DNA of 64,000 bases. Source: Paraburkholderia sp. DHOC27 (GTDB lineage Bacteria > Pseudomonadota > Gammaproteobacteria > Burkholderiales > Burkholderiaceae). The notes under the pieces are model-generated. The model was not told where the DNA came from. It saw only the letters and a list, made by a program, of their open reading frames with translations, and did no database searches. The DNA is taken from positions 372,723 to 436,722 of the forward strand of contig NZ_QVQV01000003.1 in NCBI RefSeq assembly GCF_003429005.1, read 5' to 3'. The stretch's first letter is position 1. The number at the start of each line of letters is the position of its first letter. This document shows, piece after piece, positions 35,922-44,995 of the stretch. A program made the translations under genes and the position numbers.

Positions 35922-36872
35922 TCACGACAGATGCTCAGGTTCGGTGTGTGGCCAGTTCACGCGCGTCAACGCTTCCGATACGTCCCACAGTCGCTTTGCC
36001 ACTGCCGCGTCCCGCGCACGCGGCGCGATGGCCGCTTCGCCGACGGCACCTTTCGTTTCGAATAGACCTTTTGGACCGTAATAGCCGCCGGGTTGCGTGT
36101 TCGGCGCGGTAGCGGCAAACAACGTAGGTAGCGCACCAGCCGCCGCCGACTGGCTCAACAACGGCTGCACCGTCCAGCGGCCCACGACATTGGCCAACGA
36201 ATGCTCGCCTGGGCCATTGGCGATCAGATCGGTGCGCGCGAACCCCGGGTGCGCGGCACTGCTGAGGAGTCCCCATCCATCGGCGTCGCTGCGGCGCTGC
36301 AGTTCAAGCGCGAACATCAGCATGGCCAGCTTCGATTGTGCGTAGGCGGTCCACGGGTCATAACGGCGCGTCCATTGCAGATCGTCGAAGTGAATCGCGG
36401 CCCGCACCTTGTGCGCGATGCTGCTCAAACTGACGACACGCGGAGCGCTGGCGTTGCGAAGCAAAGGCAGCAACCGCGCAGTGAGCGCAAAGTGCCCGAG
36501 GTAGTTGGTGCCGAACTGCAATTCGAAACCGTCCACGGTTTCCTTGCGCTGCGGCGGCATCATCACACCGGCGTTGTTGATGAGCAGGTCGAGCGCGCCA
36601 TGCTCACGCGTAAAGCGCTCAGAGAATTCCTGCACTGAAGCAAGGCTCGACAGATCGAGATGCTGATAACTGAGCAACGCTTGCGGATATCTGGCGCGAA
36701 TCGCCGCTAGCGCCGCATTGCCTTTGATTTCGTTGCGGCCAGTCAGCACGACGTTGGCGCCCGCGGCAGCCAGCACCAACGCGGTTTCATAGCCGAGGCC
36801 ACCCGTCGCGCCAGTAATGACGACCAGCCGTCCGTTTTGGGGCGGGATGTCGTTGGTGGTCCAGTTAGCCAT
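35922..36872 (-). CDS. Short-chain dehydrogenase/reductase (retinol dehydrogenase-like)
   Basis: A 316-residue classical or extended SDR. The cofactor motif TGATGGLGYETA is near residue 22, NNAGVMMPP near 96, and the active-site YAQSK (Tyr and Lys) near residue 173. The sequence style (NWTTNDIPPQNGRLVVITGA) matches the group often called retinol or protochlorophyllide reductase-like SDRs in Gram-negative genomes. The substrate is unknown. It has no same-strand neighbour close enough for an operon. Confidence 0.9.
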   Translation of the reverse strand: MANWTTNDIPPQNGRLVVITGATGGLGYETALVLAAAGANVVLTGRNEIKGNAALAAIRARYPQALLSYQHLDLSSLASVQEFSERFTREHGALDLLINNAGVMMPPQRKETVDGFELQFGTNYLGHFALTARLLPLLRNASAPRVVSLSSIAHKVRAAIHFDDLQWTRRYDPWTAYAQSKLAMLMFALELQRRSDADGWGLLSSAAHPGFARTDLIANGPGEHSLANVVGRWTVQPLLSQSAAAGALPTLFAATAPNTQPGGYYGPKGLFETKGAVGEAAIAPRARDAAVAKRLWDVSEALTRVNWPHTEPEHLS

Positions 36873-37545
36873 AAGTGCGCGTCCTTTGCGTTGATTGGAG
36901 GCTGCGGCGCTCGCGCCCCTTAAAAACCATCGCGCCCCATGAAAGCCGGCTGAAATATGATGAATCCCGACCTGAATTATTTAGGCATGCATTTTAATTT
37001 TTGCAGGGCCTACGAGCCACGGGCGTGGAACCCAATCTAGCGCGAAAGAAGCCCTTTTCATACGACAAAACGTATGCTCGCAAACCCTTAGTTTTGTTTG
37101 TTCATACGTTACACGTGGTTACGTCTTTTCTGCAGACCTAATAAATCAGATTCGGTAGGATTCACCCGGCCTTAGCGAAACGACCGTTCGAAGATCGGAA
37201 AAAGTGATCTCCTGCGAGCCGCGCGCAATCACCGCGTGATTGCCACACGAAGGTCAATTCTGCGCTCATCGCACTCCGCGCCATGCGGGTGCACTCGCGC
37301 TGCCGCCGCAACGCGCCGCAAACGTTTCACCGTCACATGGACGGGTGCGCAAGCAGGCTGATTGCCCGGCAACCTTCGTCCCGCTGACGGCCACGCTCTG
37401 GATACGCACCGCGCGAAGTTCCAAGCCGCGCACCGCTATCTGAAAGTCAAACCCCACATTCGGTCTGTGCAGCGATGCCTGATGTCACGACGGCAACAAC
37501 GTCATGGCGAGGTCGGACGAATGTTCATACTTTTTCGCCTTACCG
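36873..37545. other. AT-richer gene-free interval with an inverted repeat
   Basis: About 670 bp without a convincing gene, between the divergent SDR and glycosidase genes. It is clearly more AT-rich than its surroundings up to about 37200. CATACG and CGTATG (37059-37064, 37071-37076) form an inverted repeat around ACAAAA, and a further CATACGT lies at 37103-37109, so regulator binding is likely here. The open frame at 37240-37443 has no support. Confidence 0.5.
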
Positions 37546-39597
37546 ATGAAATATCAACCGTTACTGCTTTCCTCCCTGTTATTGATTCTGGCCGGCTGCG
37601 GCGGTGGTGGTAGTGGAGGAACGAGCGGCAATGCGTCCACGACCGGCAATGCAAGCGCCGCCAGCAGCGCCAGCGGCGCGTCTGCCGCGAGCGCCGGCAA
37701 TGGCAACAGCAGCAGCAATGGCACCGGCGGCAGCAGTGGCAGCGGTGGTTCGACCGCGAGCGGCACCAGCACCGCCAACATCAGCGGCAATGGCGGCGGC
37801 TCCACAGCCAGCGGCGCGACCACCGCGCACGCCACGGGCACGATGAGCTGCACGTCGCCGAACGCGTCGAGCGCGGCCTCGGGTGGTCCGCTCATTTCCG
37901 CCGATACGCCCAGCGCCGACGCCACCCGCATGTTCGCTTCGGGCAGCACGTTCCAGCTGGTCTTCACCACCAACGCACCCTCCGCCGACAAACTCAACTG
38001 GGCCGTGAGCGACCAGCTCGGCAACGTGGCGGCGAGCGGCACCTTCCCGGTGGCGAACGGCGCAGTGGCCACGACGCTCAACTGTACGTCGACGCTGGCA
38101 GGCTATTTCGCCGCGACCGGCACGCTGGCGGCAAACGGCGGCACGCTGCCTGAAGACGGTACACGCCCGGCCGGCATCGACACGTTTGGCGTGCTGCCGA
38201 ATCTGTCCGGCGTCGTGCCGGCGGTCACATACGCGCATCAGGACCAGCACCGCTTCGGCATGCAAGGCGAAAACGACAACGGTCCGCTGCTCGCGGACCT
38301 GGGCATTTCGTCGACCATCGACAACCGGCAACTGTCCTCGATGGAGCCCAACGGCCCCAACACGTTCAACCCCACCGCCAACAATCTCGATCCGTTCTAT
38401 ACGTCGGGCAAGGTGATGCGTCTGATTCGTCTGGATGGCATTCCCGCGTGGGCGAGCCCGACTGGCGCGTTCCAGGACGACACCAATCTGCCCACCAGCC
38501 TCTCGTACTATCAGAGCTACATGAGCCGCGTGGGTACGGAATCGAATACGATTCGGACAACGTACTTTCCGACTCAATCGAATAACTACTATCAGGTCAC
38601 GTGGGAGCCGAACGAGTTCTGGGCCGATTCGGACGCTAACTTCGTGTCGTTGTATCAAGCCGTGTATCAGGGCATTCACGCCACCGATCCGCACGCTGTC
38701 GTGATGGGTCCGACCGATGCATTCCCTTCGCTCACCACGACCCGTCTGCAACGCATCGCGTCGCTGGGCTTTGGCAACTACGTCGACGGTATTTCGACGC
38801 ACGGCTACTACGATGCGGGCACGTCGCCGTCGCATCCGCCTGAGCGCCTCGCTACCGATCCCGATCCGGCCAACGCCGCCAACGCGCTGATGAACGAACT
38901 GCGCCTGCTGCGTACGGAGATGGTGAAGGACTATCGTCCGGGTATGAAGCTGTTCCAGACCGAAGTGGGCATCAGCTACGACCTCGGTACGTCGTATAGC
39001 GCGAACTATCCCACCGGCAACGTGCTGTTCGCACAGGCCGCCGTGGTCGCGCGCACGCACATCATCATGCTGGGTGAAGGCGTGGATCAAACCTACGTGT
39101 TCTACGGCGCGGATTATCCGGGTGACGTGGGCTACGGCACGTTCTTCGATCTCTCCGACGCGCTCGGTGCGTTCGGCGCCACTAACATCAGCCCGAAACC
39201 GGCGGCGATGGCGGTCAGCGCGCTCACGCATGTCCTGGATGGCACCAACACGCTGGGTCCTGTGAACGGCACACCGTCTGGCGTGTATGCGTACGCGTTC
39301 CAGCAGCTCAACAACGGCGCCGTGATCACTGCGCTCTGGACGCACAACAACAATGTGTGGAACGCCAGTGCGGGCTTCAGCTCGAGCTACAGCGTGCCGT
39401 ACAGCCTCGCCGTGGATGCGCCCGGCACGAGCGGCACCGTTCAGGTGGTCGACATGATGGGCAATGCTTCCACTGTGAACTACAGCAACGGCACGCTCAC
39501 GCTGAACCTGACGGAAGCGCCGGTGTACGTGGTGTCGAATAACGCGTCGGTGGCGAAGGCCAACGTGACGACGCCGACGGGGTACGTCGCGAACTGA
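37546..39597 (+). CDS. Exported glycosidase-like lipoprotein (clan GH-A, GH39-like)
   Basis: A 683-residue lipoprotein: leader MKYQPLLLSSLLLILAGC with lipobox cysteine 18, a Gly/Ser/Ala/Thr linker to about residue 100, then a beta-rich domain and a barrel. Catalytic candidates are Glu357 (TWEPNEFW, acid/base) and Glu473 (FQTEVGISYD, nucleophile), as in GH39-type enzymes. The C-terminal 110 residues look like a beta-sandwich. It probably cuts an extracellular polysaccharide. The frame starts earlier (37504), but the lipoprotein signal fixes the start at 37546. It shares its plan with the gene at 25762. Confidence 0.82.
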   Translation: MKYQPLLLSSLLLILAGCGGGGSGGTSGNASTTGNASAASSASGASAASAGNGNSSSNGTGGSSGSGGSTASGTSTANISGNGGGSTASGATTAHATGTMSCTSPNASSAASGGPLISADTPSADATRMFASGSTFQLVFTTNAPSADKLNWAVSDQLGNVAASGTFPVANGAVATTLNCTSTLAGYFAATGTLAANGGTLPEDGTRPAGIDTFGVLPNLSGVVPAVTYAHQDQHRFGMQGENDNGPLLADLGISSTIDNRQLSSMEPNGPNTFNPTANNLDPFYTSGKVMRLIRLDGIPAWASPTGAFQDDTNLPTSLSYYQSYMSRVGTESNTIRTTYFPTQSNNYYQVTWEPNEFWADSDANFVSLYQAVYQGIHATDPHAVVMGPTDAFPSLTTTRLQRIASLGFGNYVDGISTHGYYDAGTSPSHPPERLATDPDPANAANALMNELRLLRTEMVKDYRPGMKLFQTEVGISYDLGTSYSANYPTGNVLFAQAAVVARTHIIMLGEGVDQTYVFYGADYPGDVGYGTFFDLSDALGAFGATNISPKPAAMAVSALTHVLDGTNTLGPVNGTPSGVYAYAFQQLNNGAVITALWTHNNNVWNASAGFSSSYSVPYSLAVDAPGTSGTVQVVDMMGNASTVNYSNGTLTLNLTEAPVYVVSNNASVAKANVTTPTGYVAN

Positions 39598-39677
39598 GCG
39601 GCATGAAGGCAGGTGGCGCGGCGCGGGCGTAGGCGGAATTCACACCGTGCGTCTCGCGCCCGCGCCGCGCCTGTCGT

Positions 39678-40082
39678 TCAAAGCCGGTTGCGTGAACCGC
39701 CACCGCTTGCTGGTAGTGGCCGCGCAGCCGCAACCGGCATCATGTTTTGCCGCGCATATTCGATCGACGCGATCAGCACGCCAACAATCTCCGCAATGCG
39801 GTCGCGCGTGATGCGAATCTCAACCCACTCGCGCATCGGCGCCCTGCCGTACGGTTGAAACGCGAACGCGCGGCCCATCGCGACGAGCGCCGCCGCTCGC
39901 TCGGCCGGCAGCTTGATGCCAAGGCCGCTGCCGTAGACGCAAAACGCCATATGCGTGCCGACGAACGCGGCGGGACAGCCGAACATGGCCCCTTCGTGGA
40001 CGGATGGATCGAGATCACGGACGTGCGCGAACGCGACATCGAACAAGCCCCGATCATGCAACAGTCTGGGGATAGTCTCCAT
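39678..40082 (-). CDS. TfoX N-terminal domain-like protein
   Basis: A 134-residue protein resembling the TfoX N-terminal domain: GAMFGCPAAFVGTHMAFCVY, then GIKLPAERAAAL and FQPYGRAPMREWVEI. In this fold family some members affect competence gene expression, but most stand-alone ones are uncharacterised. ATG 40082 follows AGGAGAACA and is preferred to the earlier in-frame codon at 40124. It converges on the glycosidase gene and is not part of an operon. The family call is fair, the function open. Confidence 0.78.
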   Translation of the reverse strand: METIPRLLHDRGLFDVAFAHVRDLDPSVHEGAMFGCPAAFVGTHMAFCVYGSGLGIKLPAERAAALVAMGRAFAFQPYGRAPMREWVEIRITRDRIAEIVGVLIASIEYARQNMMPVAAARPLPASGGGSRNRL

Positions 40083-40485
40083 GATTGTTCTCCTGATGCT
40101 GCCTGCAGGGGCCGCAGGACTCATGCGCCGTGCTCGGCGCCGCCCACGCGTTTCGCCTCATGCAGGATCCATTCGCTGCCGGGTACTGCTCATAAGGATA
40201 GGAAATCGCTTCTGCTTCGGGGCAAATCTCGTTGCTGTGCTGCGTCATTTTTATGGACTGCGGTCTGCTGCATGAGAGCGCACAGCTTCGCGTATGCGGT
40301 CAGGTTGACGCGCAAGGCTTACCGTCCGGTACGTTTTAGCCCTGCTTTCAGGGCATTTTGTCGTGCAGCATGATTCGAGGTGCAGACACCTGTCCCTTGT
40401 TTACATACGGTTGCGATTACGCGGGAACATATTGGTCTGCGGTACGTCCGTACAGACATCCAGGATTAGAAAGCGAGAACCGACA
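40083..40485. other. Gene-free divergent interval
   Basis: Between the TfoX-like gene and the MscS gene, about 400 bp. Small open frames on both strands have no ribosome binding sites or recognisable sequence. GGTACGTCCGTAC near 40441 is partly self-complementary. Nothing else was seen. Confidence 0.4.
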
Positions 40486-41328
40486 ATGGACGACCTGCTG
40501 ACACGACTGATGCATTTTCAACCGGCATTGCTCGCGACTATTGCATACGACGTGCTGCACATCATCGTGGCTGCTGCCATCCTCGTAGTGGGCTGGTGGC
40601 TCTCCAACCGGATTGGCGCAGTCTTTGCCAAGGCGTTTGCGCAGACGCACGCCGACCCCACGCTTGCGCCGATGCTCAAGGCAATGGGCACGTGGGCGGT
40701 CCGTGTCGTGGTGTTCGTGGCGGCGCTGAGCGAAGTGGGCATCGCGACAGCCAGTGTGCTCGCCGCACTGGGTGCCGCTGGCCTCGCTATTGGGCTGGCG
40801 TTGCAAGGCACGCTGCAAAACATTGCTGCCGGCATCATGCTGTTGATGCTGCGGCCGTTTCGCGCGGGTGACGTGATCGAAGGTAGCGGCGCGGCTGCGG
40901 GTATCGTGCGCGAGGTTGGCCTGTTCACCACGCGTATCGAACGTAGCGACGGCAATGCGGTGTTCGTGCCGAACAGCCAGATCTGGAGCAACCCGGTCAT
41001 CAACTACAGCAGCGGTGGCACCGAGCGCATCGAGGTCGATGTGGACATCGCGCAGCGCAAGGATGTGGATGCCGCGATTGGTGAGCTTAAAAAGCTGGTC
41101 GCGGACGAGCCGCGGGTGTTGACGGGGACGACGCTGGCGCCGGTGGTATCGGTGACGAGCTATCCGAAGTCAGGCGGCGTAAAGCTGCGGATTGCGGCGT
41201 GGGTGCGGGCCCCGGATGCGCCGCTTGCGCAGGACGATTTGAAGAATCACGCGCGCGAGGCGTTGCAGCAGGCGGGGTGTGGGGTGGGCGCTGTGACTGA
41301 AGAGCTAGCGGTCGAGAGTGAGGCGTAA
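40486..41328 (+). CDS. MscS-family small-conductance mechanosensitive channel
   Basis: A 280-residue inner-membrane channel that opens on hypo-osmotic shock. Three hydrophobic helices lie in residues 20-130. The pore helix TM3 is GLAIGLALQGTLQNIAAGIMLL, with the Gly/Ala spacing typical of MscS. The beta domain follows (RPFRAGDVIE, TTRIERSDGNAVFVPNSQIW), then a C-terminal alpha/beta domain (VDVDIAQRKDVDAAIGELKK). Length is close to E. coli MscS (286). ATG 40486 is chosen; the frame begins at 40363. Confidence 0.94.
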   Translation: MDDLLTRLMHFQPALLATIAYDVLHIIVAAAILVVGWWLSNRIGAVFAKAFAQTHADPTLAPMLKAMGTWAVRVVVFVAALSEVGIATASVLAALGAAGLAIGLALQGTLQNIAAGIMLLMLRPFRAGDVIEGSGAAAGIVREVGLFTTRIERSDGNAVFVPNSQIWSNPVINYSSGGTERIEVDVDIAQRKDVDAAIGELKKLVADEPRVLTGTTLAPVVSVTSYPKSGGVKLRIAAWVRAPDAPLAQDDLKNHAREALQQAGCGVGAVTEELAVESEA

Positions 41329-41401
41329 CCGGAGGAATCTGAATTTTCTGTTATGGATCGCGGTGTTGCGAGCGTATGGAAAGTGACTGTGTACCAATAC
41401 G

Positions 41402-41776
41402 TCACTTCGAAGGCGCGCCGGCCAACACCCAATCCACCACCGCCTTGATGTCCGCGTCGCTCATGTTCGGATGCGCGGGCATCGGAATCGCGCCCCACAC
41501 GCCCGAGCCGCCGTCCTTCACCTTGCGCGCGAGTTTCGCCGGCGCCTGCACATCGCCCTTGTACCTGGCGGCGATTTGCTGAAACGCTGGCCCGACCAGT
41601 TTCCGGTCCACGGCATGGCATCCCATGCACGCATTCGCCTGGGCGACAGCTTGACCGCGCGGCGCGGTATCCGCCCGCGCGGTTGACACAAGACCACCCA
41701 CCATCAGCGCGACGCCGGTCACGCACAGCGCGACCCGCTTCGCTCCGCGATCTCCTGCAAGCACAAACCCCTTCAT
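41402..41776 (-). CDS. Periplasmic class I cytochrome c
   Basis: A 124-residue small c-type cytochrome with a signal peptide ending near STARADTA (residue 36). The haem motif is CMGCH (Cys50, Cys53, His54), and the distal Met is probably in IPMPAHPNMS. The size and the VGPAFQQIAARYKGD block resemble c551/c552-type electron carriers. Its start overlaps the stop of the BON lipoprotein gene by 4 nt, so it closes the yraN-diaA-BON-cytochrome operon. Its redox partner is unknown. Confidence 0.92.
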   Translation of the reverse strand: MKGFVLAGDRGAKRVALCVTGVALMVGGLVSTARADTAPRGQAVAQANACMGCHAVDRKLVGPAFQQIAARYKGDVQAPAKLARKVKDGGSGVWGAIPMPAHPNMSDADIKAVVDWVLAGAPSK

Positions 41777-42570
41777 TGCGGCGCGGCCGGATTACCCGGA
41801 TGCACCGGGCTCGAGTTCGTCACCGGCGCGGGCGACTGCTGGTCCAACGGACGCGACGTCACCGATGAATCCGGCACCGCGCCCACCGTGGCGTCGGTGG
41901 TCGGCGGCGGTGCCGCCGCCGGCGTGCTCGCTGCGTTCGCTGCGTTTGCGTTCGCCGCCGCGACGTCTTGCGGCAGGATGTACTGGAACACTTTCACCAC
42001 GCGCGTGACGCCCGGCACTTCGCTCGCCACCTGGGCGCCCGTTGCGCCTTCGTCGCGCGTGACGAGGCCCATCAGATACACCGAGCCGTTTTCACACACC
42101 ACCTTGAAGTTGTTCGCCGAAATATTCTTCTCAGCGATCAGCGCGGTTTTCACGCGGGTCTCGAGATACGAATCGTTGGTGCGCGACGAGAGGTCGCTCG
42201 CTGGCGAGACGGTGAGTTCGTTGACGATCGAATTCACGTTGTTCAATTGACGCACGATCTGCTCGGCCTTCTGCTTCGACGCCTCGTCCGGCACTTCGCC
42301 GGTCAGCAGCACGCGACGATTGAACACGGTCACATTGACGTGCGACGTGTCCGGCACGTTCTGGTTGATCTGCGCGATCGACTTGACCTGGATCTCGCGA
42401 TCCTCGGTCTGCGCACCCAGCGTACGCCGGTCGGTTGCCACCAGCGCGCCGCCACCCGCAGCGCCGGCCACCAGCAGAAAGCAACCCTGCAATGTCGCGG
42501 ACAGCCCGGCCGCCAGCCCCACCACCAGGGTGGTCCTCACCAACGTCGTCTTGATGCGAAATACGCTCAT
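41773..42570 (-). CDS. BON-domain outer-membrane lipoprotein (DolP/OsmY-like)
   Basis: A 265-residue lipoprotein: signal SVFRIKTTLVRTTLVVGLAA with lipobox cysteine 30 (LQGC). Two BON domains are visible at about 55-125 (NVTVFNRRVLLTGEVPDE) and 135-205 (VVCENGSVYLMGLVTRDEG). The tail is a Pro/Ala/Ser-rich extension. In E. coli the equivalent DolP (YraP) sits next to diaA and supports outer-membrane integrity and septal amidase control. The same neighbourhood here supports orthology, but the long tail is an addition. ATG 42570 has AGGGGGAG upstream. Confidence 0.9.
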   Translation of the reverse strand: MSVFRIKTTLVRTTLVVGLAAGLSATLQGCFLLVAGAAGGGALVATDRRTLGAQTEDREIQVKSIAQINQNVPDTSHVNVTVFNRRVLLTGEVPDEASKQKAEQIVRQLNNVNSIVNELTVSPASDLSSRTNDSYLETRVKTALIAEKNISANNFKVVCENGSVYLMGLVTRDEGATGAQVASEVPGVTRVVKVFQYILPQDVAAANANAANAASTPAAAPPPTTDATVGAVPDSSVTSRPLDQQSPAPVTNSSPVHPGNPAAPQ

Positions 42571-42591
42571 CAACTCGCTCCCCCTTCGTAA

Positions 42592-43191
42592 TCAGTCTTC
42601 GCCGAGCAACATGGCATCAATGCCGTCACACAGACAATGGATGGTCAGCAAATGCACTTCCTGAATTCGCGCGGTGCGACTGGAAGGCACGCATATATGG
42701 ATATCGGTCTCGCTCAGCACTTCTTCTACCTTGCCGCCGGGTTTGCTCTCGCCGCTGCCCGTGAGCGCCACGACGATCATCTCGCGCTCGTGCGCGGCTT
42801 CGATCGCCGCCAGCACGTTCGCAGCGTCGTCCGATGTCGTAATGGCCAGCAACACGTCACCGGGCTGGCCCAGCGCCCACACCTGCTTCGAGAAAATCTG
42901 CTCGAATGCGTAGTCGCTCGCGAGGCCGGTCAGGACCGAACTGTCGGCGCTCAACGCAATTGCCGGCAGCCCCGGCCGTTCACGTTCGTAGCGGCCAATC
43001 AGCCCCGCTGCGAAATGCTGCGCGCCGGCAGCCGAGCCGCCATTGCCGCACGCAAGAATGCGACTGCCGTTGGCGAGGGCCATAAACATGGTGTCGATCG
43101 CAGCGGCAATCGGCATCGACAGGTTTTCAAGGGCTTCCAGTTTGACTGCCGCGCTGTCGCGGAAGTGCTGTTGAATACGTTCGACTGACAT
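42592..43191 (-). CDS. diaA: DiaA-like SIS-domain protein (DnaA initiator-associating)
   Basis: A 199-residue SIS-domain protein between yraN and the BON lipoprotein gene, as diaA is in E. coli. The sugar-phosphate loop is ACGNGGSAAGAQHFAA (residues 48-62). In true phosphoheptose isomerase (GmhA) this is followed by the acidic pair of HFAEEL; here it is HFAAGL, so the catalytic glutamate is missing. RIQEVHLLTIHCLCDGID near the end is close to DiaA. A role in DnaA-dependent replication initiation is more likely than isomerase activity. ATG 43191 is chosen; the frame extends to 43410. Confidence 0.88.
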   Translation of the reverse strand: MSVERIQQHFRDSAAVKLEALENLSMPIAAAIDTMFMALANGSRILACGNGGSAAGAQHFAAGLIGRYERERPGLPAIALSADSSVLTGLASDYAFEQIFSKQVWALGQPGDVLLAITTSDDAANVLAAIEAAHEREMIVVALTGSGESKPGGKVEEVLSETDIHICVPSSRTARIQEVHLLTIHCLCDGIDAMLLGED

Positions 43192-43462
43192 CGACTCTCT
43201 ATCTTTTACCGCGTGTGGGCCGCTGCGCGGCCGCGTTGTGATGACAATATTTTTTGCTGCTACTGCGGATGACGCTCGTGCTCGATGTGCTCGAAACGCT
43301 CCTGGACCTGCGCGCTCGTGCACTGAGACATGCACGTGAGCGCCGCGAGTGTGATCGCGAATCACGCTAAGCACGCCTCGTATGCCACGCACGGGACACT
43401 GCCCCGCCATCCGCGTGCGAGCGCAAGTTTATCGCAATCAAGCGCCATCTCCGCGCGTTGCC

Positions 43463-43987
43463 TCAGACTTCGTCGACGCGAAAGGCATCGCGTATCCACA
43501 CGAGGCGTCCGCACTCGAACGCAATCACATCGAACCGGCACGCCGGCACCACGTCGGTTCGCGTCAACAGAAAGTGCTGCGCGGCACGCACCAGCCGTTG
43601 GCGCTTTTGCCAACCAATACTCGCCGCCGCGCCGCCAAACTGTCGCCGGGCCCGCGCCCGCACTTCGACGAACACCAGCGCGCCATCCCGATCGCGCATC
43701 ACGAGGTCGATCTCGCCGCCTCTGCACACCACGTTGCGCGCCACGAACCGCAGCCGCTGACGTTGCAGGAACACCAGCGCGCGTGCTTCGAATGCGGCTC
43801 CGACGTCTTTGGACCCGCCCTGTCCTGAAAAGTTGTGGATGCCGGCCCACGGGTCCGCGCTGCGTTGCGCGCCCGCTCTCGTTTTGACTACATGCCCTGC
43901 GTCATCAACGGCCGGCGTCGGCAAAGGCCGCGTCCCTGCGTGGCACAATGTCGGCCTTGTCCTGTCTGTCTGCGTCTTCTGCCTCAT
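43463..43987 (-). CDS. yraN: YraN/UPF0102 endonuclease-fold protein
   Basis: A 174-residue protein of the YraN (UPF0102) family, related to restriction-endonuclease and Holliday-resolvase folds. The core motif [23 protein letters not shown] leads to [23 protein letters not shown], with conserved E-D-ExR positions. The start ATG at 43987 has GGAGAG-AGGAG upstream but lies inside the first codons of the divergent rsmI; a TTG at 43948 is a shorter alternative. It leads the yraN-diaA-BON-cytochrome operon. Its precise substrate is unknown. Confidence 0.9.
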   Translation of the reverse strand: MRQKTQTDRTRPTLCHAGTRPLPTPAVDDAGHVVKTRAGAQRSADPWAGIHNFSGQGGSKDVGAAFEARALVFLQRQRLRFVARNVVCRGGEIDLVMRDRDGALVFVEVRARARRQFGGAAASIGWQKRQRLVRAAQHFLLTRTDVVPACRFDVIAFECGRLVWIRDAFRVDEV

Positions 43988-44858
43988 GACTCCTCTCTCC
44001 GAACTCGCGCAAGGACAGCAATACCCCGCTGCCGCGCTCTATGTGGTGGCGACGCCGATCGGCAACGTCGCGGACATCACGCTGCGCGCGCTGCACGTAC
44101 TCGGACTGGTGGATCGCATCGCCGCCGAGGACACGCGCAACACCGGCCAGCTCCTCGCCCGCTACGGCATTTCGAAGCCGCTGATCGCCGTGCACCAGCA
44201 CAACGAACGCACGGCCGCGCTGCGCCTCATCGAACATCTGCAAGCCGGCGAACGCGTGGCTTACGTCTCCGACGCCGGCACGCCAGGCATCTCCGATCCC
44301 GGCGCCAAACTCGTGGATGCGGTGCGCGATGCCGGCTACCCCGTCATTCCGCTGCCTGGTGCAAGCGCTTTGGCAACGGCATTGAGTGCCGCAGGCGACT
44401 GGGTCGCCACCTTCTCGTTCCTCGGCTTCCTGCCGCCCAAGCCCAAGCAACGCGCCGCCACACTTCAGACGCTTGCCGCGCACGCGCCTGCGATGGTGTT
44501 CTACGAAGCGCCGCATCGAATCGTGGAAACCGTCGAGGCGCTGGCCGAAGCCTTTGGCGGCGCACGCAAGTTGCTGATCGCACGTGAGCTGACGAAGTTA
44601 CATGAGGCGCTGCATCAATGCACCCTGGCCGAAGGGCCAACGTGGCTCGCGGAAGATCCAAACCGGCAACGCGGCGAGTTTGTGCTCGTCGTGGAAGGCG
44701 CGCCGCTGCAAGCCGCGGGCGAGCACGATCACGACGCGCTGCTGGGCATCCTGCTGCAGGAATTGACGGTGAGTAGCGCGGCCAAGGTTGCGGCCGCGAT
44801 CACGGGTGCGTCGCGCAACGCGTTGTACACGCGTGCACTTGCACTGAAGGACGACTAG
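43986..44858 (+). CDS. rsmI: 16S rRNA (cytidine(1402)-2'-O)-methyltransferase RsmI
   Basis: A 290-residue SAM-dependent methyltransferase that 2'-O-methylates C1402 of 16S rRNA. Conserved blocks are [68 protein letters not shown] and FLGFLPPKP. The start overlaps the divergent yraN start by sharing CATG. The sequence before ATG 43986 has no clear ribosome binding site, so a nearby start is possible. A perfect terminator follows. The divergent position against yraN-diaA resembles the E. coli rsmI-lpoA-yraN-diaA-dolP neighbourhood without lpoA. Confidence 0.94.
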   Translation: MTPLSELAQGQQYPAAALYVVATPIGNVADITLRALHVLGLVDRIAAEDTRNTGQLLARYGISKPLIAVHQHNERTAALRLIEHLQAGERVAYVSDAGTPGISDPGAKLVDAVRDAGYPVIPLPGASALATALSAAGDWVATFSFLGFLPPKPKQRAATLQTLAAHAPAMVFYEAPHRIVETVEALAEAFGGARKLLIARELTKLHEALHQCTLAEGPTWLAEDPNRQRGEFVLVVEGAPLQAAGEHDHDALLGILLQELTVSSAAKVAAAITGASRNALYTRALALKDD

Positions 44859-44878
44859 GAAAACAGAAGTGGGAAAAC

Positions 44879-44909
44879 AAAAGGGCCGCGCGAAGCGGCC
44901 CTTTTGGCA
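44879..44909. terminator. Terminator between rsmI and rlpA
   Basis: AAAAGGGCCGC (44879-44889) pairs perfectly with GCGGCCCTTTT (44895-44905). The A-run and T-run on either side make it suitable for both converging transcripts. Confidence 0.9.
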
Positions 44910-44995
44910 TAGGCAGCGGCTGTACACCGAGCCGGCCCAGGAACAACTTGATGCAGACGCGCAGCGAAATTCCGCGCGCTGCCGTCGCAATCACA

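Noticed and set aside
37579-39345. 588-codon minus-strand frame
   Set aside because: Shadow of the glycosidase lipoprotein gene; Arg-rich, no signal, no ribosome binding site.
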